The notes: generated by a model not told the origin, from the sequence alone. DNA of 64,000 nucleotides from Andreprevotia lacus DSM 23236 (GCF_900176275.1 NZ_FWXD01000009.1:108906-172905); one strand, 5' to 3'; numbered from the stretch's first letter, positions 41,880 to 51,655 are shown. Numbers and translations: made by a program.

Positions 41880-42599
41880 CAGCGCCAGCAGCGCGTCACG
41901 TTCGGCGCTCAGCTCCTCGGTGAGCCGGGCTGCCGCGATGACGGGCAGCCAGCGCAGTACGTCTTGCTGCGCAATGCCGGCGGTGGCGCAGTAGATTTCC
42001 AGGTAGGCCGCGGCCAGCGGCGGCGCGTGGATGCGCAGGATCAGATAGCTGCGGCACACATCGGCCGCTCGGTCGCCCAAGCTGGCGTCGAACCAGTCGA
42101 TCACATGCAGGCCGGCCTCGTTCACGATCACGTTGAGCGGGTGATAGTCGCCATGGCAGAGCGCGTCGCCGTCGGGTAGGGCGGCCAGTTGTTCTGCCAG
42201 TTGCCGCAACAGGTCGCTGGGTAACTGGTCCGCCAGCCTGGCCAGCTTGCCCTGCAGCAGGGTTTTCAGCCGGCAGGGCAGTGCCAGCCGCTGGCGGTGG
42301 ATGCGTTGCTGCAATTCAACAAAGCGTTGTAGCAGCACTGGCACTTGGTCGGCTTGCCGCAGAAACGCATCGGCCAGCAAGGGGCCGCCGATCAGGTCCA
42401 TGCGTAGCGCCCATTGCCCGTCACGCTGTTCTACTGCGTGTATTTTGGCGATGGGCAGGCCCGTCGGCTCGATCAGCGCATGGATGTACGCTTCATAAAA
42501 TACGCTGGCCTTGTCTGTTTCCGGCTGATACAGCTTGAGCGCGTCATCGCTATCGCGTATCACCCGGGCGCGTGCGCCGGTTCCCAAGATTTCAGTCAT
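41865..42599 (-). CDS. Aminoglycoside phosphotransferase (APH)-family kinase
   Basis: 244 residues. Catalytic loop LCHGDYHPLNVIV and metal-binding IDWFDASLGDRAAD are intact, so it is probably an active small-molecule kinase. It lacks signs of a specific resistance enzyme. A GGAGG site precedes ATG 42599; an ATG at 42629 is less good. Confidence 0.87.
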   Translation of the reverse strand: MTEILGTGARARVIRDSDDALKLYQPETDKASVFYEAYIHALIEPTGLPIAKIHAVEQRDGQWALRMDLIGGPLLADAFLRQADQVPVLLQRFVELQQRIHRQRLALPCRLKTLLQGKLARLADQLPSDLLRQLAEQLAALPDGDALCHGDYHPLNVIVNEAGLHVIDWFDASLGDRAADVCRSYLILRIHAPPLAAAYLEIYCATAGIAQQDVLRWLPVIAAARLTEELSAERDALLALLALR

Positions 42600-42680
42600 G
42601 TGCCCTCCTGCCCGCTGCATGCCATGCATCGTGTGCTGAATGCGTGCCTTGTGCCTTGCCGATCTTGCTGTGCCGGCCGG

Positions 42681-43313
42681 CTATGCTGCCAGTTTGTCCA
42701 ATAGGAACGGCAACTGTCCCATGTCGTCGAAAACCAGCGCGTGCGGATGCGGCGTGCCGCCATCGGGCAGATACTGGCAGCAGCGCATGCCGGCGGCCTG
42801 TGCTGCTGCTACGCCCACCTCGCTATCCTCGATTACGATGCACTCGGCTGGCGCACGGCCCATTTGTGCTGCTGCGTGCAGGAACAGCCCCGGATCGGGC
42901 TTCCAGCTGCCCACGTCATAGGCGCTGTAGATGCGCTCGCCGAAGTGAGCCGCAATGCCGGTGGCGGCCAGCGCCTGGCGTATCTTGGCCGGAGGCCCGC
43001 TGGAGGCAATGCAGCGGCGGTGCGGCAGTTGGTCGAGCATGGCTGGCACGCCCGGCATGGTTTGCAGCTCGCGCGCAATCAGCATGGCGGCGTGGGCGCG
43101 GTAGCGCGCTTCGAAATCATCCGGCAGCGTGACACCCGCGCGCTGCGCGATATCGACGAGGATGCGCGCCAGCTTTTCGCCACGATAGCGCTCGGTCATC
43201 GCAGCCAGGTCTTCGTCCCAATCGGGCAGCAGATCAAGCAAGGCGCGGTTGCCCAGTGTTTCGCTGTCCACCAGCGTGCCATCCATGTCGAAGATCAAAC
43301 AGGGCAGGATCAT
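42681..43313 (-). CDS. HAD-superfamily phosphatase (beta-phosphoglucomutase-like)
   Basis: 210 residues. FDMDGTLVDSETLGN (nucleophile and acid Asp), ASSGPPAKI (motif II), WKPDPGLFL (motif III Lys) and IEDSEVGVAAAQAAG (motif IV) show a complete subclass I HAD hydrolase, YieH/YniC like. Start 43313 overlaps the moeB stop as ATGA, so it ends the gpmI-envC-ctpA-moeB gene block. The substrate is unknown, probably a sugar phosphate. Confidence 0.9.
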   Translation of the reverse strand: MILPCLIFDMDGTLVDSETLGNRALLDLLPDWDEDLAAMTERYRGEKLARILVDIAQRAGVTLPDDFEARYRAHAAMLIARELQTMPGVPAMLDQLPHRRCIASSGPPAKIRQALAATGIAAHFGERIYSAYDVGSWKPDPGLFLHAAAQMGRAPAECIVIEDSEVGVAAAQAAGMRCCQYLPDGGTPHPHALVFDDMGQLPFLLDKLAA

Positions 43314-44083
43314 GCGTGGTCGCCGCATACCGGGCAGGCCGGGTCGCGCTTGTAGCGCATTTCCTTCCAGCGCAGTGTCTTGCCGTCGAGCAATTGCAGC
43401 CGGCCCGCCAGCGATTCACCCACGCCCAGCAAGAGCTTGAGCGCTTCGGCCGCCTGGCCACAGCCGATGAGGCCGGTCAGCGGGGCGAATACGCCAAAGG
43501 TAGCGCAGGGGCCATCGCTGGCGTCGCCCTCGTCGGGAAACAGGCAGTGGTAGCACGGGTTGCCGGGCGTGCGCAGGTCGAAGCTGGTGAGCTGGCCATC
43601 AAAGCGCACTGCCGCGCCGGATACCAGCGGCACGCAGGCGGCCACGCAGGCGCGGTTGATCGCATGGCGGGTGGGGAAGTTGTCGCTGCAGTCGAGCACG
43701 ACCGAGGCTTGTGGCACCCATTGCGCCAGCAGAGCGTCGTCGGCGCGGGCAACGACGGGAACGACCTCGATCAGCGGGTTGATGGCATGCAGCGTGCGCT
43801 GGGCCGACAGCGCCTTGGCCTCGCCCAGCCGGCCGGCGTCGTGCACGATCTGGCGCTGCAGGTTGGACAGCTCGACCGTGTCGTGGTCGACGATCACCAG
43901 CCGGCCCACGCCAGCCGCTGCCAGGTAGAGCGATGCCGGAGCACCCAGCCCGCCGGCACCGATGATCAGCGCGGTGCTGGCCGCCAGCGTCTGCTGGCCT
44001 TCGATGCCGATTTCATCCAGCAGGATATGCCGGCTGTAGCGCAGCAGTTGGTCGTCGTCGAGGGCGTCTGCGTTCTGGGTCAT
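43310..44083 (-). CDS. moeB: Molybdopterin-synthase adenylyltransferase / ThiF-family protein
   Basis: 257 residues. E1-like fold with GAGGLGAPASLYLAAAGVG (ATP site), VDHDTVELSNLQRQ and the zinc pairs CYHC and CPVC. Adenylates the C-terminal glycine of MoaD- or ThiS-type sulfur carriers. There is no rhodanese domain, unlike MOCS3. It follows ctpA in the usual betaproteobacterial order; ThiF and MoeB cannot be separated on sequence alone. Confidence 0.92.
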   Translation of the reverse strand: MTQNADALDDDQLLRYSRHILLDEIGIEGQQTLAASTALIIGAGGLGAPASLYLAAAGVGRLVIVDHDTVELSNLQRQIVHDAGRLGEAKALSAQRTLHAINPLIEVVPVVARADDALLAQWVPQASVVLDCSDNFPTRHAINRACVAACVPLVSGAAVRFDGQLTSFDLRTPGNPCYHCLFPDEGDASDGPCATFGVFAPLTGLIGCGQAAEALKLLLGVGESLAGRLQLLDGKTLRWKEMRYKRDPACPVCGDHA

Positions 44084-44156
44084 GGCGGGGTGGGGAATGG
44101 CAGGCTGTGATGCTGGGAGATCGATTATAAGCCTGTCGCGCCATGACCGACGGCAT

Positions 44157-44184
44157 GAAAAAGCCCCGCTTGCGGCGGGGCTTT
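44157..44184 (-). terminator. Terminator of the gpmI-envC-ctpA operon
   Basis: A 10-bp perfect stem AAAGCCCCGC/GCGGGGCTTT (44160-44169 with 44175-44184), with T run on the minus strand, 16 bases past the ctpA stop. It separates ctpA from moeB, so moeB-HAD probably need read-through or their own promoter. Confidence 0.88.
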
Positions 44185-44199
44185 CTGGCGCTGAGACGC

Positions 44200-45648
44200 T
44201 TACTTGATCGTTGCATCCTTGCTGCCGGACTGTTTTTGCTGCAGCAGTTGCTGCACCTTGAGCACGCTGAATGCCTGTTGCAACTGGTAATCGGACTTCG
44301 ATACCAGTTCGCGTGTATTGCCGTCGGCATCGACCTCGCTGGCATTGCTCTTGGCCGGTTTGGCCGGCTTGTCCAGCACCACTTCCGGCTTGGCGCTGCT
44401 CTTTTCGCTGCCCTTGGCGTTCGGGTTTTCCAGGTGGTGGCCCAGATCAGCTTCGCGCAGGCGCAGGCCGTTGTCCTCGACGCCATTGACGGTGGCTTCG
44501 CTGACTTCGATGTCCGGCACGATGCCCTTGGCCTGGATGGAACGGCCGCTCGGCGTGTAGTAACGCGCGGTGGTCAGCTTGAGCGCCGATTTTTCGTCGA
44601 TCGGCAGGATGGTCTGCACCGAGCCCTTGCCGAAGGTCTGCGTGCCGACCACCAAAGCACGTTTCTGGTCTTGCAGCGCACCGGCCACGATTTCAGATGC
44701 CGATGCCGAGCCGCCGTTGACCAGTACCACCAGCGGCACGGTCTTCACTTCCTTGGGCGTGTTGGCAAAGTAATCGCTCTTGCCGCCGCGCATGTAGTTT
44801 TCCTTGGTCGCGGTCAGGCGGATTTTGGCATCCGCAGTGCGGCCCTCGGTGTAGACCACCAGCGCATCCTTGGGCAGGAAGGCGGCGGACACGCCGACGG
44901 CGCTGTTCAGCAGGCCACCCGGATCGTTGCGCAGGTCCAGCACCAAGCCTTTCAGCGGTGCCTTGTTTTCCTTGTACAGCGCCTCGATGGCCTTGGCGAC
45001 GTTCTCGGTCGTCGGTTCCTGGAACTGGGTGACGCGGATATAGCCATAACCCGGCTCGGCCAGTTTGGACTTCACGCTTTGCGTCTTGATCACTGCACGC
45101 TTGAGGTTGAATACCAGCGGCTTGGATTCGCCCTTGCGCAGCACCGTCAGCGTTACATTGGTGCCCGGTTTGCCACGCATCTTCTTCACCGCATCGGACA
45201 GCGCAATGCCCTGCACTTGCGTGTCATCTATCTTGACGATGAAATCGCCCGCCTTGATGCCAGCCTTGTAGGCCGGAGTATCTTCGATCGGGCTGACGAT
45301 GCGTACCAGCCCGTCTTCCATGTTCACTTCCAGCCCCAGGCCGCCGAACTCGCCCTGCGTGCTTTCCTGCAGGTCCTTGAAGGCGTCGGCATCCAGATAG
45401 GTGCTGTGCGGGTCGAGGCCCGACACCATGCCCTTGATGGCTTCGTTGATCAGTTTCTTGTCTTCCACCGGGTCGACATAGCTTTGCTTGACCAGACCGA
45501 ATACGGTGGTGAAGGTGCGCAGCTCGTCCACCGGCAGCGGATTGACGTCGGCGCTCTTGTCGGCCACCGCATTGAAGGACAGCGAAATCGCCACGCCCAG
45601 ACCGGCGCCGGCTGCAAGAAGACCGAATTTCTGGAGTTTATGTTTCAT
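44200..45648 (-). CDS. ctpA: Carboxy-terminal processing protease (S41)
   Basis: 482 residues. An N-terminal signal/anchor is followed by a PDZ domain (about 95-170, GGLGLEVNMEDGLVRIVSPI) and the S41 core with the catalytic Ser in NGGSASASEIVAG and Lys in GTQTFGKGSVQT. The tail (about 400-482) is charged and Lys/Glu-rich. It acts in the periplasm, probably on murein hydrolases or their regulators, consistent with its place next to envC. Confidence 0.95.
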   Translation of the reverse strand: MKHKLQKFGLLAAGAGLGVAISLSFNAVADKSADVNPLPVDELRTFTTVFGLVKQSYVDPVEDKKLINEAIKGMVSGLDPHSTYLDADAFKDLQESTQGEFGGLGLEVNMEDGLVRIVSPIEDTPAYKAGIKAGDFIVKIDDTQVQGIALSDAVKKMRGKPGTNVTLTVLRKGESKPLVFNLKRAVIKTQSVKSKLAEPGYGYIRVTQFQEPTTENVAKAIEALYKENKAPLKGLVLDLRNDPGGLLNSAVGVSAAFLPKDALVVYTEGRTADAKIRLTATKENYMRGGKSDYFANTPKEVKTVPLVVLVNGGSASASEIVAGALQDQKRALVVGTQTFGKGSVQTILPIDEKSALKLTTARYYTPSGRSIQAKGIVPDIEVSEATVNGVEDNGLRLREADLGHHLENPNAKGSEKSSAKPEVVLDKPAKPAKSNASEVDADGNTRELVSKSDYQLQQAFSVLKVQQLLQQKQSGSKDATIK

Positions 45649-45693
45649 GTCGTGGAGGCTTGGTGTGCGGGTTTATATGGGTGCTGCAGGTTT

Positions 45694-47037
45694 TTATTGA
45701 CCGGCCCAGGCCATCGGGTCGAGCGGACGACCGTTCTGCCGGATTTCAAAGTATAAGCCGGAGTCTGCCATGCCACCGCTGTTGCCGGTAGTGGCAATTG
45801 CATCGCCAGCGCGGATATTTTCGCCAACCGGCTTGAGCAGGCTCTCGCAGCCGGAATACAGGCTGAGATAGCCACCGCCATGGTCAACGATGATCATGTT
45901 GCCAAAGCCGCGCAGCCAGTCTGCAAATACAACGCGCCCACTGGCGACTGCGTGGACAGGCTGGCCCGACGTGGCGCGCAGCATGATGCCCTTCCAGCTG
46001 GTGCCCTCGGCGCGCTGACTGCCAAAGCGGTTGATGATCTCGCCGCGCACCGGCAGCTTGAGCCTGCCCTTGAGTGCGGCAAAGGCTTGCCCGGCCTGGC
46101 TGGCATCCGGCACTTGCTCGTTATTGCGCACCACTTGCGGCGCTGGCGTTGGCAGCGGGGTGGGGGCGGGCTTGCCGGCGGCCTTGGCCCGTGCGGCAGC
46201 GGCGGCTGCAGCCTTGGCTTGCTGGGCAGCCAGTCTGGCCTGTTGCTCGGCCAGCTGTTTTTGCCGTGCTGCTTCACGGGCGCGGGCGATGGCCGCCTTG
46301 CGCTCCTGCTCCTTGATGATGGCGTTCAGGCGCTCTACGAGCTGGCCCAGGCGTTTTTCATCGGCGGCAAGTTTCTCGATTTCGTTGCGCTGGCTGTCGA
46401 TCTGCCTGGAGAGCTGGCGTACCAGGGTGGCGTGGGCTTGTTGCTCGCCTTCCAGTTCTTCCTTCTGCTGCGCCTTGGCGCGTGCCAAGGCTTTCAGCTC
46501 GGCGCTGCGCTCGCGGATTTCGTCGGAAAGGCGGCTCAGTTCGTTGAGCTGGCCCTGCAGGCGTGCGGCAAAGCGTTGCTGGGCATCGACCAGATAGCGG
46601 TAATAGCCCAGCGTGCGGCTGACTTCGTTCGGGTCTTGCTGGTTGAGCAGCAGCTTCCACGCTTCCAGGTCGCCGGCACGGTAGCGGGTGTTGAGCAGAT
46701 CGCCCAGCCGCTGCTGGCTGGCGCGGATATGGATGCGTGTCTGCGCGATGTCGGCTTCCAGCCGCGCCAGTTGCGCCTCGGTCAGCTGGCGCTTCTGCGT
46801 CAGATCGGTCAGCACGCGGTTGGCATCGGAAATCGCAGTTTCCGATTCCTTCAATGCATCAGCCGCTTCCTTGCGGTTCGATTCATTGCTGGCCAGCTTC
46901 TTTTTCAGCTCGCCGATCTGGCTGTGCAGCGATTTAAGCTCTTCCTGCGTTTGCGCCGATTGCGCGCGCGCGTTGTCGCCGGCCGGCGCAGCCAGTGCAC
47001 CGGTCGACAACAGCAGGAAGAGGATTGCGCTGCGCAC
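45694..47037 (-). CDS. envC: EnvC-like murein hydrolase activator
   Basis: 447 residues. Signal peptide, two long coiled-coil segments (about 25-115 and 150-270), an Ala-rich linker, and a C-terminal LytM/M23 domain (about 335-445). The catalytic metal site is lost: WKGIML replaces the first His motif and LYFEIR replaces LHFEVR, as expected for an activator rather than an enzyme. It should recruit and activate AmiC at the septum. The start is five bases past the gpmI stop. Confidence 0.93.
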   Translation of the reverse strand: MRSAILFLLLSTGALAAPAGDNARAQSAQTQEELKSLHSQIGELKKKLASNESNRKEAADALKESETAISDANRVLTDLTQKRQLTEAQLARLEADIAQTRIHIRASQQRLGDLLNTRYRAGDLEAWKLLLNQQDPNEVSRTLGYYRYLVDAQQRFAARLQGQLNELSRLSDEIRERSAELKALARAKAQQKEELEGEQQAHATLVRQLSRQIDSQRNEIEKLAADEKRLGQLVERLNAIIKEQERKAAIARAREAARQKQLAEQQARLAAQQAKAAAAAAARAKAAGKPAPTPLPTPAPQVVRNNEQVPDASQAGQAFAALKGRLKLPVRGEIINRFGSQRAEGTSWKGIMLRATSGQPVHAVASGRVVFADWLRGFGNMIIVDHGGGYLSLYSGCESLLKPVGENIRAGDAIATTGNSGGMADSGLYFEIRQNGRPLDPMAWAGQ

Positions 47038-47041
47038 CGTG

Positions 47042-48595
47042 TTACTTGAACTCGATCAGCGCGTGGCCGGTCATTTCTTCCGGTTGCGGCAGGCCCATCA
47101 TCTTCAGCAGCGTCGGGGCGATGTCCTTGAGGGCGCCTTCGCCGCGCGGCGCGATGGTAGCCGGACGGCCCACGTAGATGAACGGCACCACGTCGGTGGT
47201 GTGCTGGGTATGCGGCTGGTGGGCAACCGGGTCATACATCTGCTCGCAGTTGCCGTGGTCGGCCGAGATCAGCACTTCGCCGCCGATCTTCTGCATGGCT
47301 TCAACACAGCGGCCCACGCAGGCATCCAGCGTTTCCACTGCGGTCACTGCGGCCGACAGTACGCCGGTATGGCCCACCATGTCGCCGTTGGCATAGTTGC
47401 AGATGATGGCTGCGTACTGGCGCGATTCGATGGCCTCGACAATCTTGTCGGTGACGGTGACTGCGCTCATTTCCGGCTGCAGGTCATAAGTAGCCACTTT
47501 GGGGCTGGGCACCAGAATGCGGTCTTCGCCCGGGAATTCCTTTTCCTCGCCGCCGGACAGGAAGTAGGTGACGTGCGGATACTTTTCGGTCTCGGCAATG
47601 CGCAGCTGCTTGAGGCCCAGGCTGCCGATGAATTCGCCGAAGCTGTTCTTGACCTTGGGTTTTTCATAGGCCACCGGGAAGCTGTAGCTCTCGCCGTAGC
47701 TGGTGGCGGTACAGAAGTTGGCAAACTTGATCTGGCGCGGACGCTCGAAACCGTCGAAGGCCGGGTCGGTCAGCGCGGTGGCAATTTCACGTGCGCGGTC
47801 GGCGCGGAAGTTCATGAAGATCACCACGTCGCCGTCTTCCATGCGTGCCGGGGCGCCGATGCTGGTGGCGCCGACGAATTCGTCGTTCTCGTTGCGCGCA
47901 TAGGCGTCAGCCAGACCAGCCAGCGCGCTATCGGCGTGGTGCAGGCCCTGGCCTTCGGTGATCAGGTTGTAGGCCGGGTGCACGCGCTCCCAGCGCTTGT
48001 CGCGATCCATCACCCAGTAGCGGCCGACAATGCCGACCACGCGTGCGGTCTTGGCGGTGGCACAGACTTCGTCCAGCTTCTTCAGGTATTTTTCGGCGCT
48101 GCGCGGCGGCGTGTCGCGGCCGTCGAGGAAGGCGTGAACGTGAATATTTGCCACGCCGGCGCGGGCTGCATCGCCGATCAGGGCGTAGATATGGCTGTCA
48201 TGCGCATGCACGCCGCCGTCGGAGATCAAGCCCATGATGTGCAGGGTCTTGCCGCTGGCACGTGCGGTTTCGATGGCGGCTGCGAATACCGGGTTCTGGC
48301 CCAGCTTGCCGTCGGCTACGTCGCAGTCGATGCGGCTGATGTCCTGTTGCAGCACGCGACCCGCGCCGATGTTGAGGTGGCCCACTTCCGAATTGCCGAA
48401 CTGACCGTCCGGCAGGCCCACATAGTGCTCGGATGCATTGATCAGCGTCCACGGATACTCGGCCATCAGGCGATCAAGATTGGGCTTGTTCGCTGCGGCA
48501 ATGGCGTTGTCCTGGGTTTCCTCGCGGTAGCCATAGCCATCGAGAATCAGAAGCAGTACGGGTTTGACGGAAGGCGCGGCGCTGACGTTGCTCAT
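47042..48595 (-). CDS. gpmI: 2,3-bisphosphoglycerate-independent phosphoglycerate mutase
   Basis: 517 residues. LLLILDGYGYREE at the start, the catalytic Ser in GQFGNSEVGHLNIG, FLDGRDTPP, VVIFMNFRADRARE and SADHGNCEQM are the metal and phosphate ligands. Interconverts 3- and 2-phosphoglycerate using two manganese ions. First gene of the envC-ctpA operon. Start 48595 (MSNVSAAP) preferred; an ATG at 48622 is less likely. Divergent from the ArsR gene. Confidence 0.96.
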   Translation of the reverse strand: MSNVSAAPSVKPVLLLILDGYGYREETQDNAIAAANKPNLDRLMAEYPWTLINASEHYVGLPDGQFGNSEVGHLNIGAGRVLQQDISRIDCDVADGKLGQNPVFAAAIETARASGKTLHIMGLISDGGVHAHDSHIYALIGDAARAGVANIHVHAFLDGRDTPPRSAEKYLKKLDEVCATAKTARVVGIVGRYWVMDRDKRWERVHPAYNLITEGQGLHHADSALAGLADAYARNENDEFVGATSIGAPARMEDGDVVIFMNFRADRAREIATALTDPAFDGFERPRQIKFANFCTATSYGESYSFPVAYEKPKVKNSFGEFIGSLGLKQLRIAETEKYPHVTYFLSGGEEKEFPGEDRILVPSPKVATYDLQPEMSAVTVTDKIVEAIESRQYAAIICNYANGDMVGHTGVLSAAVTAVETLDACVGRCVEAMQKIGGEVLISADHGNCEQMYDPVAHQPHTQHTTDVVPFIYVGRPATIAPRGEGALKDIAPTLLKMMGLPQPEEMTGHALIEFK

Positions 48596-48759
48596 GATCG
48601 GTTTCGCTTTGTAAAGGGGCACTGGCCACTGGCGGGCCGTTGCGAAGGGGTTCCAAAGATGGGTAGTATTCTAACCGATTGCATCCGCTTGCCCATGTTT
48701 GGCTGCGCGCAATTTGCCAGACAGAGCGGCCTTAGCCGCCGATATAAAATAAGAAAGCG

Positions 48760-48788
48760 CTTATATGCCCGTTTTTTTGTACTATGAT
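48760..48788 (+). promoter_or_regulatory. Possible promoter of the ArsR-family gene
   Basis: CTTATA (48760-48765), 17-base spacer and TATGAT (48783-48788), about 45 bases before the GTG start. The AAGCGCTT palindrome at 48755-48762 overlaps the -35 and could be an autoregulatory site. Confidence 0.4.
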
Positions 48789-48833
48789 GCAAAGGCGGAA
48801 TTACAAGTGCCACCAAAGACTTAGAGGAAGACG

Positions 48834-49142
48834 GTGAATCACCCTGATTTGATGAGCGATGACCATATCCAACAGGCGTCGCGGGCCATGAAGGCGATGT
48901 CGCATCCTTTGCGGCTGAAGATACTGTGCGTGCTGGGTGACCAGGAAGTCAGCGTGCAGGATATTGTGGACCAGGTTGGCACCACGCAATCGAATATTTC
49001 CCAGCACCTGGCGTTGATGCGCGAGAAGGGCGTGCTGCGCACCCGCAAGGATGCCAATCGCGTGTTCTATCGCGTTGGCGACATCCGCACGCTGGAAGTG
49101 ATTGCGATGTTGCGCGACGTGTTCTGCGCCTTCTCCAAGTAA
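48834..49142 (+). CDS. ArsR-family HTH regulator
   Basis: 102 residues. Winged HTH: KAMSHPLRLKILCVLGDQEV, VGTTQSNISQHLALMREKGV. There is no Cys metal site of the classic ELCVCDL kind, and a single Cys near the end (VFCAFSK), so metal sensing is not obvious; redox or another signal is possible. GTG start after AGAGGAAG. It converges with tlpA and is divergent from gpmI. Confidence 0.88.
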   Translation: MNHPDLMSDDHIQQASRAMKAMSHPLRLKILCVLGDQEVSVQDIVDQVGTTQSNISQHLALMREKGVLRTRKDANRVFYRVGDIRTLEVIAMLRDVFCAFSK

Positions 49143-49254
49143 GCTCTTCAAGCTCCAGGCTGCATGCAGCCGAGAGCTCCCGCCGTCATATCAAACAGCA
49201 TACGCTTCTTTTCTACTTAACTGTTCTAGTCCTGCAGTTCCTTCCCCCGCAGTT

Positions 49255-49731
49255 TCATTTCAGCGTTTTCAGTACGGCCTCCAGCACTTCGCCCTTCATG
49301 CGGCCCAGCTTGGTGCTGACCTTGTTGCCCTGGCTATCGTAAATCACCGTATAGGGCAGCCCGCCGCTCTGGTTACCCTCTTGCTGGATCAGCGTGAAGG
49401 CATCAGTCTCATCCGCCAGCAAGGGGTAGTTGATCTTGTAGTCGCGTGCAAACTGGCCGACCACCTTGGCATCGTCAATAGCGATGCCGACGAACTGCAC
49501 CTTGCCGTATTTCTTTGCCAGCGCAACGAACTCCGGTATTTCCTCGCGGCATGGCGAACACCAGGTGGCCCAGTAATTGACCACCAGTGGCTTGCCGCGA
49601 TACTTGGCCAATGACTGCTTCTTGCCATCCAGATCATTCAGGCTGGCATCGAAAAAGGTCTTGGCGGCCAGCACGGTCGGCGCGGCGCAAACGGTGGCGG
49701 TAACAAGCAGCAGGGCGGGCAGGATGCGCAT
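49255..49731 (-). CDS. TlpA/ResA-like periplasmic thioredoxin
   Basis: 158 residues. Signal peptide, then a thioredoxin fold with active site NYWATWCSPCREEIPEF and the cis-Pro region GGLPYTVIYD. Likely receives electrons from DsbD, encoded just upstream (TGATG, one-base overlap), and serves cytochrome c or other disulfide reduction in the periplasm. Confidence 0.93.
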   Translation of the reverse strand: MRILPALLLVTATVCAAPTVLAAKTFFDASLNDLDGKKQSLAKYRGKPLVVNYWATWCSPCREEIPEFVALAKKYGKVQFVGIAIDDAKVVGQFARDYKINYPLLADETDAFTLIQQEGNQSGGLPYTVIYDSQGNKVSTKLGRMKGEVLEAVLKTLK

Positions 49732-51299
49732 CAGCGGGTCCGGAGTGATTCAAGGGTTTTCAGGAAGGCATCGGCATTCTGAAAGCCGATGACGCGTTGT
49801 TGCGGGCCCTGGGCGCCGGCGGTGAAGAACAGCATGGCCGGCGGGCCATACAGGCCGAAACGGCGCAGCAGCGAGGCATCGTCGGCGCTGTTGCGGGTGA
49901 CGTCGGCCCGCAGCACCACGAAATCCTTCAGGGCCGCTTGCACGCGCGGGTCGCTCAGCGTTTCGCGCTCGAATTCGATGCAGCTCACGCACCAGTCGGC
50001 ATAAAAATCCAGCATTACCGGTTTGCCGACATTGCCCAGGTGACTGTCCAGCGCCTGGCTGGAGGCTACCGGCGTAAACGCAACGGCAGCTTGCTGGCCA
50101 GCAAACCAAGGTTGCCACAGCGGGCGGGCCACCCAGATGGCCATGCCCAGCAGCAGCACGCCAAACACGTTCTGCACCACGCGCATGGTCCAGCGTGGCA
50201 GGCGCGGCAGGATGGAGTTGCCCAGCACGCCAATTACCACCAGCGGTACGCCCAGCCCCAGTGCCATCGCGTAGAGCGCGCCGCCGCCCAGCAATGCGTT
50301 GCCCTGCTGGCCGATATAGGCCAGCGCTGCCGCCAGCGGCGGAGCAATGCACGGGCCGACGATGGCAGCCGACAGCGCCCCCATCACGAAAACCGACAGG
50401 TAGCGGCCGCCCGGCAGGCGGTTGGACCATTCCGAAAAACGGCTTTGCAGGCTGCCTGGCATCTGCAGGCTGAATACGCCGAACATCGACAGCGCCATGG
50501 CGACGAAGAACAGCGCGAAGGCACCGATCACCCACGGCTGTTGCAGCCAGACCGACAGCAGGGTGCCGGTCAGCGCAGCGGCTACGCCAACGGCGGTATA
50601 GGTGAGCGCCAGACCCTGGCTATAGGTCAGTGTCAGCAACAGGGCTCGGCCCCGGCCTGCCTGACCCGCGCCGATCACGATCGAGGAAACGATCGGCAGC
50701 AGCGGATACATGCAGGCTGTAAAGGCAAGACCGAGCCCGGCCAGAAAAAAAAGGCTGAGCGTGGTGATGGGCGAGCCAGAAAAGTAGCCCGCGTCGCTGC
50801 TGCGCGCGTCTGCCGCCGGCGCAGGGGCCGGCTTGGTGCCGAACAGCTTGTCCACGGCGCTCTTGCTGCCGCTGATACCGGGATTGGCAGTGCTGAGCTG
50901 GGTGGTTTGCGGCGGATAGCACACGCCGGCCTCGGCACAGCCCTGATAACGCACGGCAATGCGGAAATCGTCCGGCAGCGGGTTGGCCGCATGCAAGGTC
51001 ACGGCGGTGTCGTGCTTGTAGACCTCTACCTTGCCAAAGCTCGGGTCATCCTTGATCACGCCGGCCGGAAAGGTCGGGGCCAGGTCGCCCGCGGGTTGCA
51101 GGGTGAAGCGCATGCGCTCGCGGTACAGGTAGTAGCCATCGGCCACCCTGAACTGGATGTTGACGGTGCGCTCGTCGATGCGGTTCAGTTCTGCCCGGAA
51201 AGCCTGCTCGGGCGGCAGCAGATCGGCCTCGGCGCGGGCCAGCTGGCTGCACAGCAGCAACAGCGGCGCGAGCAGCAGCGCGAAAAGCACTCTGGTCAT
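49731..51299 (-). CDS. dsbD: Thiol:disulfide interchange protein DsbD
   Basis: 522 residues. Carries electrons from cytoplasmic thioredoxin to the periplasm. Signal peptide; N-terminal domain with Cys pair GCAEAGVCYPP; membrane domain of about eight helices with paired Cys in FTACMYPLLP and IVGPCIAPPLA; C-terminal thioredoxin domain with YADWCVSCIEFE. Somewhat shorter than E. coli DsbD. Overlaps cutA by ATGA and tlpA by one base, so the three form one operon. Confidence 0.96.
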   Translation of the reverse strand: MTRVLFALLLAPLLLLCSQLARAEADLLPPEQAFRAELNRIDERTVNIQFRVADGYYLYRERMRFTLQPAGDLAPTFPAGVIKDDPSFGKVEVYKHDTAVTLHAANPLPDDFRIAVRYQGCAEAGVCYPPQTTQLSTANPGISGSKSAVDKLFGTKPAPAPAADARSSDAGYFSGSPITTLSLFFLAGLGLAFTACMYPLLPIVSSIVIGAGQAGRGRALLLTLTYSQGLALTYTAVGVAAALTGTLLSVWLQQPWVIGAFALFFVAMALSMFGVFSLQMPGSLQSRFSEWSNRLPGGRYLSVFVMGALSAAIVGPCIAPPLAAALAYIGQQGNALLGGGALYAMALGLGVPLVVIGVLGNSILPRLPRWTMRVVQNVFGVLLLGMAIWVARPLWQPWFAGQQAAVAFTPVASSQALDSHLGNVGKPVMLDFYADWCVSCIEFERETLSDPRVQAALKDFVVLRADVTRNSADDASLLRRFGLYGPPAMLFFTAGAQGPQQRVIGFQNADAFLKTLESLRTR

Positions 51300-51655
51300 G
51301 CGTTTACCTCTTGGTTTATCCAGGCCAGATAATCAGGCAGCCCGGCCACGATGGGCAAGGCAATGATTTCCGGTACGTCGTAAGGATGCTGCCCGGCCAG
51401 CCATGCCTGCAAGCGTGGCCAGGCCGAAAGGCTGGTTTTGATGTGCAAGGGGAACTCTTGGGCGGTTTCGATGGCCCCATTCCAGTGATAGGTCGAGGTC
51501 ACGGCGGCCGGGCGGCTCACGCAGGCGGCCAGCCGCGCAGCCAGGAGCCCGGTGGCCAGCCGTTCGGCGCAGGCCGCGTCGGGGCAGTTGCAAATGACCA
51601 AGATGGCCCCATTTAAATCGGCCGGGTTGACCGGCGTTTCGTTTGGAGTATTCAT
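51296..51655 (-). CDS. cutA: Divalent-cation tolerance protein CutA
   Basis: 119 residues. ILVICNCPDAACAERLATGL, STYHWNGAIETAQEFPLHIK and HPYDVPEIIALPI are the CutA1 trimer signatures. Copper-related role in E. coli, though the exact function is debated. First gene of the cutA-dsbD-tlpA operon. Its ATG shares bases with that of the divergent fxsA gene. Confidence 0.95.
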   Translation of the reverse strand: MNTPNETPVNPADLNGAILVICNCPDAACAERLATGLLAARLAACVSRPAAVTSTYHWNGAIETAQEFPLHIKTSLSAWPRLQAWLAGQHPYDVPEIIALPIVAGLPDYLAWINQEVNA